Numbered from the stretch's first letter, positions 52,166 to 61,597 are shown. The stretch is DNA of 64,000 bases from Nitrosomonas sp. JL21 (GCF_009833095.1 NZ_QRCB01000001.1:1-64000), one strand, 5' to 3'. Made by a program: numbers and translations. Notes: generated from the sequence alone by a model not told the origin.

Positions 52166-54311
52166 CGATATACGCCTCCCAATCTTTCCATGACTGAATC
52201 GCAAGTCCATTGAAGTTCGGAGCTTGCAATTGATTCTGCAATTGCTGCATAGCGCGCCTGAAGGCAGCCTGAGGCTTGTGCGCGTAACTGTTTTCCGGTT
52301 CCAGTTCCGGCTCCAGGCTTTGAGCAAGACTGAAGCTTAAGCCCGGGAATTGTTGCATTGCCGATTGCATGGTTGTTACCACATTCGCTACGTTGACCGA
52401 GTAATACATGACCGTGACTTCCTTCACGCCAATTTTTGCAAATTGGCACAGCACGCAGATGCCAAGGGACGATTCCTGCGCCAGATAGCGATGGTGGACA
52501 CTTACTGCAACCGGCCATGGAGAAGCAGCCGTTGCCCGGCGGATGGTTTCGACGAATTCCTCCAGCGTTTTTTTGTCGATCTGCACGTCACTGAGCTGTT
52601 CCGGCTCGATATCGAGATGCAGGCCATCGAAATGAATATGTTTTAATTTTTTGATGATTGCCAGCAGGTGAGGGCGCTCTTCCGGGAGAATCCAATAAGG
52701 ATCGCCCAATAATAATTCAACACTGATTCCGTTGCGGCGCGCGTTCTGCAGGAAATTCCTGAGATGCGCCGGTTTGGCGACGGCGGCGTTGATCTGCCGC
52801 GCCGTCAGCGACAGCAAAATGCGCTTGATCCTGAGTTTCTTGGCTTTTTTCCAGAAGTTCGCGCGCGCCTGAATCTCGCCGAAATTCCACAGATAGACGG
52901 AATAGTTTGCCGCATCCGCTTCAGGCTGGCCAGGCGGCTGTTCATGCGGATGGGCCGATGCGCCAGTGCGTTGCTCGAAGTACTGCCGGGCCTTGTCGAG
53001 CGGCGTAATGATGCTCGATTGTTCTGCCTGCGGATTCACCGGATCGACTCCATTGCTCACTGTGGACAAAAACTGGCGCAGCCGGATGTGCAGTTTCCAT
53101 TGCTCTGATTCGGCTTCGACATATTCCAGCGCAGTGCGGTAATAGGTATTGATCGCCTGGAGGTATTTCTCGATGACATCGCCATCCAGCGCGTGCAGGC
53201 GCAAATACCGTTCACGCACCGATTCTTTCGCTGCGCCCAAGCGGGTATGCTGGAAGCGGATTTGCTGAACGAGCTGATGATAGCGGCCCAGCATGGACTT
53301 GAACTCCAGATCCAGCTCCTGTCCGCGGCGGCTGAATTCGGTCTGCAAGCTGACCAGTTGGCTGCCCAGGCGGGATTGCTCGTTTCTGCGGTAACTTACG
53401 ATCTCGAGCGGCATCCTGAAATTGAAACCGACCGCGCCGCCATAGCCAAATTGTGAAGATTCGGGCGATGGATGAGGAATGGCAGGGCCGCCAAACGCCA
53501 CCAGCGATAAATCCGAATCGATGCCTTGCCAGTGTTCCGTTTCACGGATTTTACGCAGATGATCGGTTTGCGCCTGCAGGATCATTAAATCGGGTTGTTG
53601 AATATCCGGCTGTGTTTCGCGCGCAACATTGCTCAAGCCGGGCTTGACTGAATCAAAAGGCGCGATCGGAAGATTGGTCAGATGCATGAGCCGGGTCAGC
53701 GCCTGATCACGATTGTTGATGAATTCCAATTGTGCACGTTCGGCGCGTTCGAACGCCGACATGAATTCGAAATAATCCGACATCAGCAGCAATCCGGTCT
53801 GATTGCGTTGCTGCAATACTTTTTCCACGCCGAGATTGCGCAGATCCAGATAAGTTTCAGTCAACGCCAGCATTTTTTGCGCGCTCCAATACGCGGCGTA
53901 ATTTTCTTCCATCACGAGCGCGGCCAAGCGCTTGCTCCAGTCATGGCGTATCGTTTCGATCTGCACTTGCGTCGCGGCATCGCTGATCGCGCGATCCTGC
54001 CGCTCGGCGCTGCCGAGCAACGGATAACGCAGACCTATGCGCGCCAACGGATCGAAGAACCGCCCGAACGGCTCGCGTGCAAACGGGCTTTTTTGATATC
54101 CGCCGGACACCGTGCCGAACACTTCCCATCCTTTCTGCGCCTCATTCGCCTGTAAATGGTATTGCTGCGCTTCCAGATCGGCTTTGGTCTTCAGCACCGA
54201 GGCCGCCTGATCTACATGGGACTGGAATTCCGTCAATCGTCTGATCTGCGTTTCCGCATGTGCCGTCAGCGTGCTCAGACCCAGCACTAGAAAAAAGCCA
54301 TAAATATTCAC
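52149..54311 (-). CDS. TolC-type outer-membrane factor fused to a GH18-like TIM barrel
   Basis: A 720-residue fusion. A signal peptide ('GFFLVLGLSTLTAHA') precedes a TolC/OEP-like coiled-coil channel region (about residues 20-440) with the usual 'FDPLARIGLRYPLL' and 'GAVGFNFRMPLEIVSYRRN' segments. From about residue 465 a second domain starts ('YSVYLWNFGEIQARANFW') and reads as a TIM barrel with 'FDGLHLDIEPE', where Asp562-Gly563 and Asp567-x-Glu569 match the GH18 DGxxxDxE signature. The GTG start at 54311 overlaps the GT2 stop. It probably forms the outer-membrane pore and trims or cuts the polymer. Confidence 0.78.
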   Translation of the reverse strand: MNIYGFFLVLGLSTLTAHAETQIRRLTEFQSHVDQAASVLKTKADLEAQQYHLQANEAQKGWEVFGTVSGGYQKSPFAREPFGRFFDPLARIGLRYPLLGSAERQDRAISDAATQVQIETIRHDWSKRLAALVMEENYAAYWSAQKMLALTETYLDLRNLGVEKVLQQRNQTGLLLMSDYFEFMSAFERAERAQLEFINNRDQALTRLMHLTNLPIAPFDSVKPGLSNVARETQPDIQQPDLMILQAQTDHLRKIRETEHWQGIDSDLSLVAFGGPAIPHPSPESSQFGYGGAVGFNFRMPLEIVSYRRNEQSRLGSQLVSLQTEFSRRGQELDLEFKSMLGRYHQLVQQIRFQHTRLGAAKESVRERYLRLHALDGDVIEKYLQAINTYYRTALEYVEAESEQWKLHIRLRQFLSTVSNGVDPVNPQAEQSSIITPLDKARQYFEQRTGASAHPHEQPPGQPEADAANYSVYLWNFGEIQARANFWKKAKKLRIKRILLSLTARQINAAVAKPAHLRNFLQNARRNGISVELLLGDPYWILPEERPHLLAIIKKLKHIHFDGLHLDIEPEQLSDVQIDKKTLEEFVETIRRATAASPWPVAVSVHHRYLAQESSLGICVLCQFAKIGVKEVTVMYYSVNVANVVTTMQSAMQQFPGLSFSLAQSLEPELEPENSYAHKPQAAFRRAMQQLQNQLQAPNFNGLAIQSWKDWEAYIDENPF

Positions 54312-55636
54312 TGTTTACCCTTTTTCAGCACCCAGAAAGGCGCCATTGCGGAATCGAGATGACCTTTGTTGAGAATTTGATTGGAAATGGCCACAGCGCT
54401 CCATAGGCGCACTGCAAATTGAAATAAGGGATATATGGGAATGATCAGAAAAGCACGGCTGTCCTGTCGTGGCCGATCGGAGATCACGGCCAGGTAGAGA
54501 ACGAATTGAATCAGCGTCAGGCAGAGATAAAAAAGATAGACCAGCGTCATGCTGGCCAGAAAGAAGGGTAGCGGCAATACCACGATCATGTAGATCATGT
54601 ACAGCACAATCGTGAACGGCATGACGATCTGAAACAAAATGCCATACCACAGGATAAAAATGAAGTTATTCCAGCCCATGATCGAGGCGGAAATCCCTAA
54701 CCGGTGCTTATTGGCGTAGATGTACAACAAGTCACCATCCCAACGCAGCCGTTGCTTGAGGAAATCGGTCAGTTTTTCAGGTACATCGGTATGCGATACC
54801 GCACCCGGCTCGAACTCGAAGCGCAATTCCGGATGACGGCCCTGGTATTGTTTGATTCGTAACGTGAGATCCAGATCTTCGGCGGTGCCGGTGTTCCATC
54901 CGCCGATCTGGTGAAGAAAGGATTTTCTGAAAATGCCGAATGCGCCGGGCACATTGTTGATGACGTTGATCTCTGTTAAACCCAATTTGCCGGCTTGCAT
55001 GCTGAGCATGTATTCCAGGCTCTGCAGGCGGGTAACGATCGATGCGCCGGCGTTGCGCACCCGCATCGGGCCAGTGACCGCAACCACATTTTCATTCCGG
55101 AAATGAGCGCTGGCGCGATGGACCATTTGATTATCAAACGACGTATCGCCATCCAGAGCCAGAAAAATGTCGCCCGTCGCACGGCTCAACCCGGCGTTCA
55201 GCGATGACACCCGGCCACCCCGCTGTATCTTCGGAATGATGATCAAGGTGCGTTTGGGATAATCGGCGATACGCGGCAGCAGGTCTTTCAATGCCTGATA
55301 AGTGGGTTGATTGCGCTGCACGCCATCGACCATGGCAATGATCTCTATATGTCCGGAGTAGGTTTGTTCCAATAAGGAAATCACGGTATTCTGAACCGCC
55401 TGGCCTTCGGAATAGCAGGTAATCGCGCAGGTGACTTTGGGCGTATACGGCGGCGTAAAAGCCGTTTCATAACTGACTCTGGCGGTATAGCGGAAAACGC
55501 CGAACCAACTGATCACATACAACGGTAATTCCAGAAACAGCACGAACGGCACAAACATCAGCAGATAGGGAACGATTCCCTGATCCTGAATAAAAAATGC
55601 ACTCAGAACTTGCCACGTCTGTGCCAATGTCTGCAT
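54308..55636 (-). CDS. Membrane GT2 polysaccharide synthase
   Basis: A 442-residue processive-type family 2 glycosyltransferase. A membrane helix leads into the catalytic domain with 'CYSEGQAVQNTVISLLEQ', 'FLALDGDTSFD' (D-x-D), 'TAEDLDL' (catalytic base Asp) and QxxRW as 'QRLRW'. Three or four C-terminal helices complete the pore. These are the marks of cellulose, hyaluronan and poly-GlcNAc synthases, which polymerise and export in one step. It starts 8 bp after the regulator gene and is coupled to the TolC fusion. The product sugar is unknown; the GH18-like partner hints at an N-acetylhexosamine polymer. Confidence 0.88.
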   Translation of the reverse strand: MQTLAQTWQVLSAFFIQDQGIVPYLLMFVPFVLFLELPLYVISWFGVFRYTARVSYETAFTPPYTPKVTCAITCYSEGQAVQNTVISLLEQTYSGHIEIIAMVDGVQRNQPTYQALKDLLPRIADYPKRTLIIIPKIQRGGRVSSLNAGLSRATGDIFLALDGDTSFDNQMVHRASAHFRNENVVAVTGPMRVRNAGASIVTRLQSLEYMLSMQAGKLGLTEINVINNVPGAFGIFRKSFLHQIGGWNTGTAEDLDLTLRIKQYQGRHPELRFEFEPGAVSHTDVPEKLTDFLKQRLRWDGDLLYIYANKHRLGISASIMGWNNFIFILWYGILFQIVMPFTIVLYMIYMIVVLPLPFFLASMTLVYLFYLCLTLIQFVLYLAVISDRPRQDSRAFLIIPIYPLFQFAVRLWSAVAISNQILNKGHLDSAMAPFWVLKKGKQ

Positions 55637-55644
55637 AGTCGTCC

Positions 55645-57033
55645 TTAAGCTAATTCGCCTTGTAAGCGCGCGAGCAGCAGCTCGGCATTCTCCTGGTTGG
55701 ATACTTGCGATGAGGTTGCGCTGATGAAACGGCAGTCGAGCTTTCTATCGCTATCTTCCAGCAGTAACTTGACGTTGTTTTCAATGCGTTGATGTACCAC
55801 TCTGACGCCCGGGCCATCCGTTTGCGGCAGCAACAGCCAAAGCATATTTTCAGCGGTGCGCGTCGACAAATCCGGCGTGCGCAGCATCGTTCTGATTCGC
55901 TGCGCGAATGACTCCAGCATTTGCAACAATTTGGTATGGCCAAATAAATTGGAAAGTTCGGGTAAATTTGCAAAATAAATGCCGAAGATACTGAACGTAA
56001 TGTCTCGATAGCGCCGGGACGAAATCAGCAACCAGTTCAGATCATGGACGAACAAATCCTTGGAAATAAAATTGAGCTGGTCAAAACTGGAAGCGACATC
56101 AAACACTTCTCCGCGAATCGCAATGATCCGGCCGCGCTCGCTCAGGCGCCAGCCCTGGATCTTGTTCTCGGTCAACTCTTCCGGCGCCATTTCTTTTTCG
56201 CACATTGCACATCGCACCGTAACGTCACTTTCTATAAACGTGTAGCTGCAGGATAGGCAATGGTGATTTTCGATGGGGCGATCGTAATCGCTGCCGATGT
56301 GTCGCAACTGGGTAGTGCATTTGGGGCACATGAGCGTCCCGCTTTGAAAGAATTTGTCCTGAATATCGACATAGCCGCAGGTGAAGCAATGGATCGACGG
56401 TTGCAATTTGATATTGAGCGAGTGGCAGTTGGGGCAGATATCGATGAAGCTCAAATGAGACGAATGGCAGAATTTGCATTCGCGTTGCCGGTCGATCAAT
56501 CCGGTCGGTTCCAGCAGTTTGGTATTGGTCAGGCTTTGCAGCCATTCAAAAGACCCGAATCGATCTTGACTGAGCGCCTCCAGCAAAGGATAGCGGTAAT
56601 AGCGCGGATGTTGCCATTCATGAGTCGGAAGCAGGATGAAATTGGGCCTCAACCATAAATATTTTATGAGCCGCCCTAATTCCGAAACATGGGTTTCGCT
56701 GTTCTTATAGGCGTTTAGTAAATCTCCATAATGGTCAATGGCTGACTTGAGTTGTTGCGGGGGCGGTAATTGTCCATCCGTGAGATTGAGGTTGAATGCG
56801 GGAATGGCGTCGCTCACAAAACACAGTGAGGCGTACGCATCGTCATCACGGCGTATGCTGTTCAATAACCGGGTGGTGTACTCCGGATTACCTGTGACGA
56901 GAATTGCGGATGGCGTGATGTTCTCCTTCTTCCAATCGGAGACATCGAGAAAATAGTGGGTTTGAAAGGCGGTGCTGTATTGATCGGAAAGACTTATTGT
57001 TTCTTGTGAAAAGACTATAAGTTGATCGCTCAT
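55645..57033 (-). CDS. TackOD1-like zinc-ribbon protein with degenerate GGDEF domain
   Basis: A 462-residue soluble protein. The N-terminal about 180 residues are of unknown fold. A cysteine-rich block (about 185-290) has six CxxC pairs (CKFC, CPNC, CFTC, CPKC, CLSC, CAMC), enough for three zinc ribbons, as in the thaumarchaeal output domain TackOD1. The last about 150 residues keep the GGDEF fold ('LPELSNLFGHTKLLQMLESF') but the signature is 'RTAENMLWLLLPQT', so it cannot make c-di-GMP. It may sense c-di-GMP or another ligand and control the synthase encoded next. Confidence 0.75.
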   Translation of the reverse strand: MSDQLIVFSQETISLSDQYSTAFQTHYFLDVSDWKKENITPSAILVTGNPEYTTRLLNSIRRDDDAYASLCFVSDAIPAFNLNLTDGQLPPPQQLKSAIDHYGDLLNAYKNSETHVSELGRLIKYLWLRPNFILLPTHEWQHPRYYRYPLLEALSQDRFGSFEWLQSLTNTKLLEPTGLIDRQRECKFCHSSHLSFIDICPNCHSLNIKLQPSIHCFTCGYVDIQDKFFQSGTLMCPKCTTQLRHIGSDYDRPIENHHCLSCSYTFIESDVTVRCAMCEKEMAPEELTENKIQGWRLSERGRIIAIRGEVFDVASSFDQLNFISKDLFVHDLNWLLISSRRYRDITFSIFGIYFANLPELSNLFGHTKLLQMLESFAQRIRTMLRTPDLSTRTAENMLWLLLPQTDGPGVRVVHQRIENNVKLLLEDSDRKLDCRFISATSSQVSNQENAELLLARLQGELA

Positions 57034-57249
57034 TGATTCTCATGACGTTGAATTAGAAAATCTGCCCTCACTGTTTTTCGAAGGTAAAACATCCAATCCT
57101 GTAAGTCAACACGAATGCTTTAATCCGACCAAGAATTACCGGAATTTTTTAACTAGTTGACAAAAATCACAATTCGATCCAATGAAAATTTCGGAATGTC
57201 AGAAAAACAAACGGCAGAAGAATTTATTGGTGCCATTTGCTTGCCACGA

Positions 57250-58512
57250 TCAAAAGACATACCGCAGATTAATACCGCCGCCCCAATCCGGACTGCGATC
57301 TGAAAAACCTCTCAAGCCGTAGATATTGAGTCTGAAATGATTGCTGACGCGCTGCGACAGATAGAGCGAGAGATCTCGGCTATCCTCCAGCCTGACTGGC
57401 GATTGTCCCATGTTGTAGCTTGTGCCCAGCGTCACGCTGTCAGACATGCGATAGGCCACGCCAGCAGCGCCATACAGGACGTTATGGAAAGTCAAACCGG
57501 ATGGATTGCCCAGGATGCGGTAGCCAAATGTCGCGCTGAAAATGAATTTCGACATGGTCTTGTACAAGTCACCTTGAATCGCATAATCGATCTGGCCGGT
57601 TCCTAAATTACGCTTGGCGCTGGCGGTAGGGATTTTGAGGCGTGCGGTGATATCGAAGGCGATTCCCGTCGGAGCATGGTCGAACATGTTGTAACTGAAC
57701 GCCGTGACGATATCGCCGAGTCCGGATTGCGTCGTGCTCCTGAGGCCAGGTTCAGTGCCTATCGGAATTCCTCCGACTAGAGCCAGAGCAGCGACTTTGC
57801 TTTGCCTTAGCGGAGTGTCATCTTCGCTATCACCGTTATTGTCGCGGTTATCGTCATTGCCGCCGCCACTGCCGCTATTTCCGCCATCGTCATTACCGCC
57901 GCCGCTGCCGCTGTTTCCGCCATCATCGTCACCGCCACCATTGCCGCTGTTGCCGCCGTCATCGTCACCGCCACCGTTGCCGCTGTTACCACCGTCATCG
58001 TCGCCACCGCCATTGCCGCTATTGCCTCCATCATCGTCGCCGCCGCCACTGCCGCTGTTGTCATCATCATCGTCGTCACCGCCACCATTGCCGCTGTTGT
58101 CATCATCGCCGTCATCGCTACCGCTGCCTCCAGAACCGGAATTGTCTTCGTTTCTGCCGGGATTTTCCCCCGAGCAATCCTCGCTGGCTTCATCACAAAC
58201 GACGATACCGCCGCCTATGGTTGAACCGCCGCCGACTGCACCGCCTCCGATGATGGTTCCGCGGCCATCGATGCCGCCTATGCCGGGTCCGAGCACATTT
58301 CCGGGTCCCGTGATGTTGAGATAAGGAATGATGACCCGGAACGACGCGCGATCTTTGTCGTAGCGGGCAGTAAAAGGCACATACCAGATATCCGTGGAAG
58401 CAGCGCCACCATACTTACCGGTGGTGAAGTCGGTACCCGCGCCAAAGCTGAATCCTTTGGCCGATACGATTGACGGGCTGCAAACCAAGAGCAGCAACAG
58501 GATGCGATTCAT
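57250..58512 (-). CDS. Outer-membrane protein with acidic Gly/Asn/Asp repeat insert
   Basis: An approximately 420-residue protein. ATG 58512 leads into a signal peptide ('MNRILLLLLVCSPSIVSA'); in-frame ATGs at 58524, 58539 and 58584 are possible but lie outside it, and none has a ribosome site. The ends look like beta-barrel strands ('WYVPFTARYDKDRASFRVIIP', and a final 'GGGINLRYVF'). Between about residues 115 and 235 is a low-complexity insert made of GGGDDDGGNSGN-type units, repeated at least seven times. It should bind divalent cations, like an RTX or pentapeptide loop, or extend from the cell surface. No partner gene is obvious. Confidence 0.75.
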   Translation of the reverse strand: MNRILLLLLVCSPSIVSAKGFSFGAGTDFTTGKYGGAASTDIWYVPFTARYDKDRASFRVIIPYLNITGPGNVLGPGIGGIDGRGTIIGGGAVGGGSTIGGGIVVCDEASEDCSGENPGRNEDNSGSGGSGSDDGDDDNSGNGGGDDDDDDNSGSGGGDDDGGNSGNGGGDDDGGNSGNGGGDDDGGNSGNGGGDDDGGNSGSGGGNDDGGNSGSGGGNDDNRDNNGDSEDDTPLRQSKVAALALVGGIPIGTEPGLRSTTQSGLGDIVTAFSYNMFDHAPTGIAFDITARLKIPTASAKRNLGTGQIDYAIQGDLYKTMSKFIFSATFGYRILGNPSGLTFHNVLYGAAGVAYRMSDSVTLGTSYNMGQSPVRLEDSRDLSLYLSQRVSNHFRLNIYGLRGFSDRSPDWGGGINLRYVF

Positions 58513-58779
58513 TCGCTGAAACATGAGAACTGGATACATGGACGTTAGCGGGTGATTGTCATTGAGCGTAAGTGATGAAAGCAAGCCTGATAATCTATCT
58601 GTATTCCTACAAAAAACATAGTTATCTTTTCTTGCAAAAATAATAATAACTGATTGAAAAGTAAATAAATATTTTGATTGGTATGATGCAAGAATAGATT
58701 TCTTGAGTGAGACTTTGCTAGCTCGCTAGTATTCTGATGCTGGCTTGCCTCACCTTCGTTTTGTGCTGACTTATTGGGT

Positions 58780-60606
58780 TTACCGGTCAATCCCGCGGTC
58801 ATGAATGGGCCTGTCATGATGATGGCTATGATCACGGGCACGATCGGGAATGTCGATGGTATCGCGTACGTTGTCTCTCAGGTCATTGCTGGAGTTATCG
58901 CGCAGATCGAGATTGTCCGGTTTTTCGGGCCTGTCTATCACTCGTTCGATGTGCGAGTGGTCAATGCGTTTATCGTGATGTCCGCTATGGTCCCGGTTCA
59001 ATCCATCCCGTGCATCCACATCCACAGGTTTCTCCGGTTTGTTATCCAGCTTATCGATCCTGTCCATTTGCGGGCGCTCATCATGCGGTTTGCCTCCACC
59101 GTGTCCGGAGTGATCGAGTTCTTTGGAATCTCGTGAAGATCCAGAAGAATCCCTCGAATGAGAGTCGCCGCCCGAAGAATGATCCTTACCAGAACCCGAA
59201 CCGGAATTTCGATCGAGTTCCTTGCTGGAGTCGTCCCTACTCCCGTGACCATGGCCGCTGTTGTCCTGGCTCGAATCTTTGCCTTTATGCTCCGATTCTC
59301 TATCGGAATCATTCCTGTTGCCTTTGCCGCTGTTATCGATCTGATTCTTTTCCATTCTTTCTTGAATTTGAATGGATAATTCCTGCTTGGTATCGATATG
59401 CTCAGCAATGATGCGTTGATCCGACGCTACCCGACCGCTGATCTGGATGCGTTGGCCCAGCCGGAGCTCGTCTTTTCCGGAAGCCGAAAGCTGAGTTCCG
59501 GAATCTACCGTGATGATCCGATTATTTACTGTCAATTCTTTACCGGCGATGGCATGCACATAACCTTCGATGACGATTTTCTCGACGTTGCCGATGCTTT
59601 GGCGAGTTGGTTCAGTCAGGATATGCTGAGCCTTCATGCGAGTGCCATCCCAGCGTCCTGCTACCTGTACCTCCATGCCTGGAGTGACGGTAACCGGTGA
59701 TGATTTAGAATCTTGGTTGACACGGGTGCCATTGATTTCGAATCCATCCTTGAAAATTCCCGTGACATGTCCATTGATTTTTGCTTCGGGCCGCGGAGCG
59801 ATCGAGTCAATTCGCGACGCCATCACGGTGCCGCCCGACAATCGATGACCGCTGACCTGCACCCAATCTCCAGCTTTCAAATGTAATAACTGATCCTGTT
59901 GATTGGATTGAGCAACGTAGATGGTTTGATCCAGTACATGTATTAGCCGGGTCTCTGAATTCAGGTTGCTGATAGGGCCAACTACTGCATGGATGACTGT
60001 AATATTACGGGCTGTCAGTTCGCGATCGGCCCCGACGGCATTCGCAGCAATGATTTGCCCGACAGCGAGTTCGCGCAGAGTGGCTGGTTTTCCATCGACT
60101 GAAATCGGTGTGCTCGGGTCATAATGGATTTCCACGCCATTGACGCACACACTGGCAAATCCGGTAATCGTGCCGACGATACCTGTGCCGCCGATTCCTG
60201 AATTGCCAGCGATGTTTCCGGTGCCGCCGATTCCACCTCGCTCAACACTGCCAGTGCCGCCAATTCCTCCATCATGATGACCGGTGCCGCCAATGCCTGA
60301 ATCGGATGCGATGATTCCCGTCCCACCGATCCCAGACTCCGGTTTCGCTGACGAATGTACGCCTGTTCCTCCGCTGCCGCCAGAGCGAATGCCTGTGCCG
60401 CCAATGCCTGAATCAGATGCGATGGCGCCTGTGCCACCAATTCCTGACTCGATGAGAAGTGCCGGATTAATTAACGATGCACTGACATCACAATTATTTT
60501 TTGCCAGCGCGTTGGCTGAATAACTCAGGATCAGAGAAAAAATACTCACTCCATATACGACATATCGAGTAAGGCGGTCTAACGATGTCAATGCAGTGAG
60601 GGCCAT
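58780..60606 (-). CDS. DUF5666-like protein with GIGGTG repeats and charged tail
   Basis: A 608-residue exported protein with a signal peptide ('GVSIFSLILSYSANALA'). Residues about 50-150 carry ten or so GIGGTG units separated by short variable linkers. Then come several tandem OB-like DUF5666 domains (about 160-425), each with a 'GTRVNQDSKSSPVTVTPGMEVQVAG'-type core. The final about 170 residues are Asp/His/Ser/Arg/Lys-rich and probably disordered or metal-binding. It lies 16 bp after the DUF6502-like gene, in one unit. Function unknown; co-occurrence with DUF6502 proteins is characteristic. Confidence 0.8.
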   Translation of the reverse strand: MALTALTSLDRLTRYVVYGVSIFSLILSYSANALAKNNCDVSASLINPALLIESGIGGTGAIASDSGIGGTGIRSGGSGGTGVHSSAKPESGIGGTGIIASDSGIGGTGHHDGGIGGTGSVERGGIGGTGNIAGNSGIGGTGIVGTITGFASVCVNGVEIHYDPSTPISVDGKPATLRELAVGQIIAANAVGADRELTARNITVIHAVVGPISNLNSETRLIHVLDQTIYVAQSNQQDQLLHLKAGDWVQVSGHRLSGGTVMASRIDSIAPRPEAKINGHVTGIFKDGFEINGTRVNQDSKSSPVTVTPGMEVQVAGRWDGTRMKAQHILTEPTRQSIGNVEKIVIEGYVHAIAGKELTVNNRIITVDSGTQLSASGKDELRLGQRIQISGRVASDQRIIAEHIDTKQELSIQIQERMEKNQIDNSGKGNRNDSDRESEHKGKDSSQDNSGHGHGSRDDSSKELDRNSGSGSGKDHSSGGDSHSRDSSGSSRDSKELDHSGHGGGKPHDERPQMDRIDKLDNKPEKPVDVDARDGLNRDHSGHHDKRIDHSHIERVIDRPEKPDNLDLRDNSSNDLRDNVRDTIDIPDRARDHSHHHDRPIHDRGIDR

Positions 60607-60622
60607 TTGATGAACTTATTGA

Positions 60623-61519
60623 TTACATATCGGCAGTATGATTTTGATGATCTTTTGTTTCTGTCAGGATTGGTGATTCCACCGGCTCGCTGAAGTAATA
60701 AATACCGAATGTCATCCGATACCGCGGACCTTGTTCAAGAGAATCATTTTTCTCCAATTCAGCAGCTTCTTTGTTGATTGCCAGCAATGACTCCATCCCA
60801 AGAATTTCAGACTTTTCGCCCAATAATTTGACCGAGTCGGCGCTTAACTCATCGTAGTACACACTTCGCTCCATGAAGGGTTGATTTTCTTCCAATAAGT
60901 TGCTGGTAGCTGCGGCAGCATGATCATGCAAGTTATGGCCAAAGAAGAACACTTTCTCATCAAAGCCATGTACGGGAATAAAAGCCGCGGTATTGAGGCA
61001 GACCCGCTTTTGCTCATCAAAACGAGCAACACCAAGCCTCAGCCATTCATCAAGCACCACCCGCGAACGAATGTCACAGCTCACATTGGCCACGAGCCCT
61101 TCGAATGAGATATCTCCACCTTCCCGGATGAAGCGGGGGAGCGGTTTCGGTTGATTATTCTCATCGAGAAAACGCTCGTCACTCGTCCATAAGCTGACGA
61201 GGCGTGCCCCCATTGAAATCGAATGCGGGGCGACATCCGTATCGGTGCGGGCGCAGTGGCGCAATCGCCGAATATCCTTACGATGAATGCCGGTCAGCAA
61301 ACTCAAGTGGCTATCGGTTGAGGGTTTTCCTGCAATCCTGAATTCCTTATCCGCCACTTCCACAAAAATATCCTTCAGCATGTCGGACAAGTAAGTGTAA
61401 GTAATTCCTTTGGCAAGCATTAGTTTGATCAGAGGTCGCAATACACGACGCAGGGCATTAACCAGCGCAGGTGAGAGTATTGAAATCGAAGGAAGAGTAC
61501 CGTGCATAATCAAAGCCAA
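60623..61519 (-). CDS. DUF6502-family protein
   Basis: A 298-residue soluble protein, probably a regulator. The N-terminal helical part ('LRPLIKLMLAKGITYTYLSD', then 'LSLLTGIHRKDIRRLRH') resembles an HTH-like DNA-binding module, and the remainder is an uncharacterised alpha/beta domain, as in DUF6502 proteins. A second Met at residue 5 is possible. It is the first gene of the unit with the DUF5666-like protein, and its promoter faces the 61.6-kb regulatory region. Confidence 0.75.
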   Translation of the reverse strand: MALIMHGTLPSISILSPALVNALRRVLRPLIKLMLAKGITYTYLSDMLKDIFVEVADKEFRIAGKPSTDSHLSLLTGIHRKDIRRLRHCARTDTDVAPHSISMGARLVSLWTSDERFLDENNQPKPLPRFIREGGDISFEGLVANVSCDIRSRVVLDEWLRLGVARFDEQKRVCLNTAAFIPVHGFDEKVFFFGHNLHDHAAAATSNLLEENQPFMERSVYYDELSADSVKLLGEKSEILGMESLLAINKEAAELEKNDSLEQGPRYRMTFGIYYFSEPVESPILTETKDHQNHTADM

Positions 61520-61597
61520 GATATTGGGTAAGAAATCAAAATTATATTAAATAATAAAATGAATAAATAGCGTAATAATAACATTATTTTCCTTTTC

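Noticed and set aside
51113-54311. The HlyD and TolC-like proteins as the type I exporter of the RTX protein
   Set aside because: No ABC transporter is present, and both genes are coupled to a polysaccharide synthase over 20 kb away from the RTX gene.
57704-58324. A 206-codon plus-strand frame rich in Pro, Ser and Leu
   Set aside because: It is the antisense of the Gly/Asp repeat in the outer-membrane protein gene; repetitive DNA keeps the opposite strand open.
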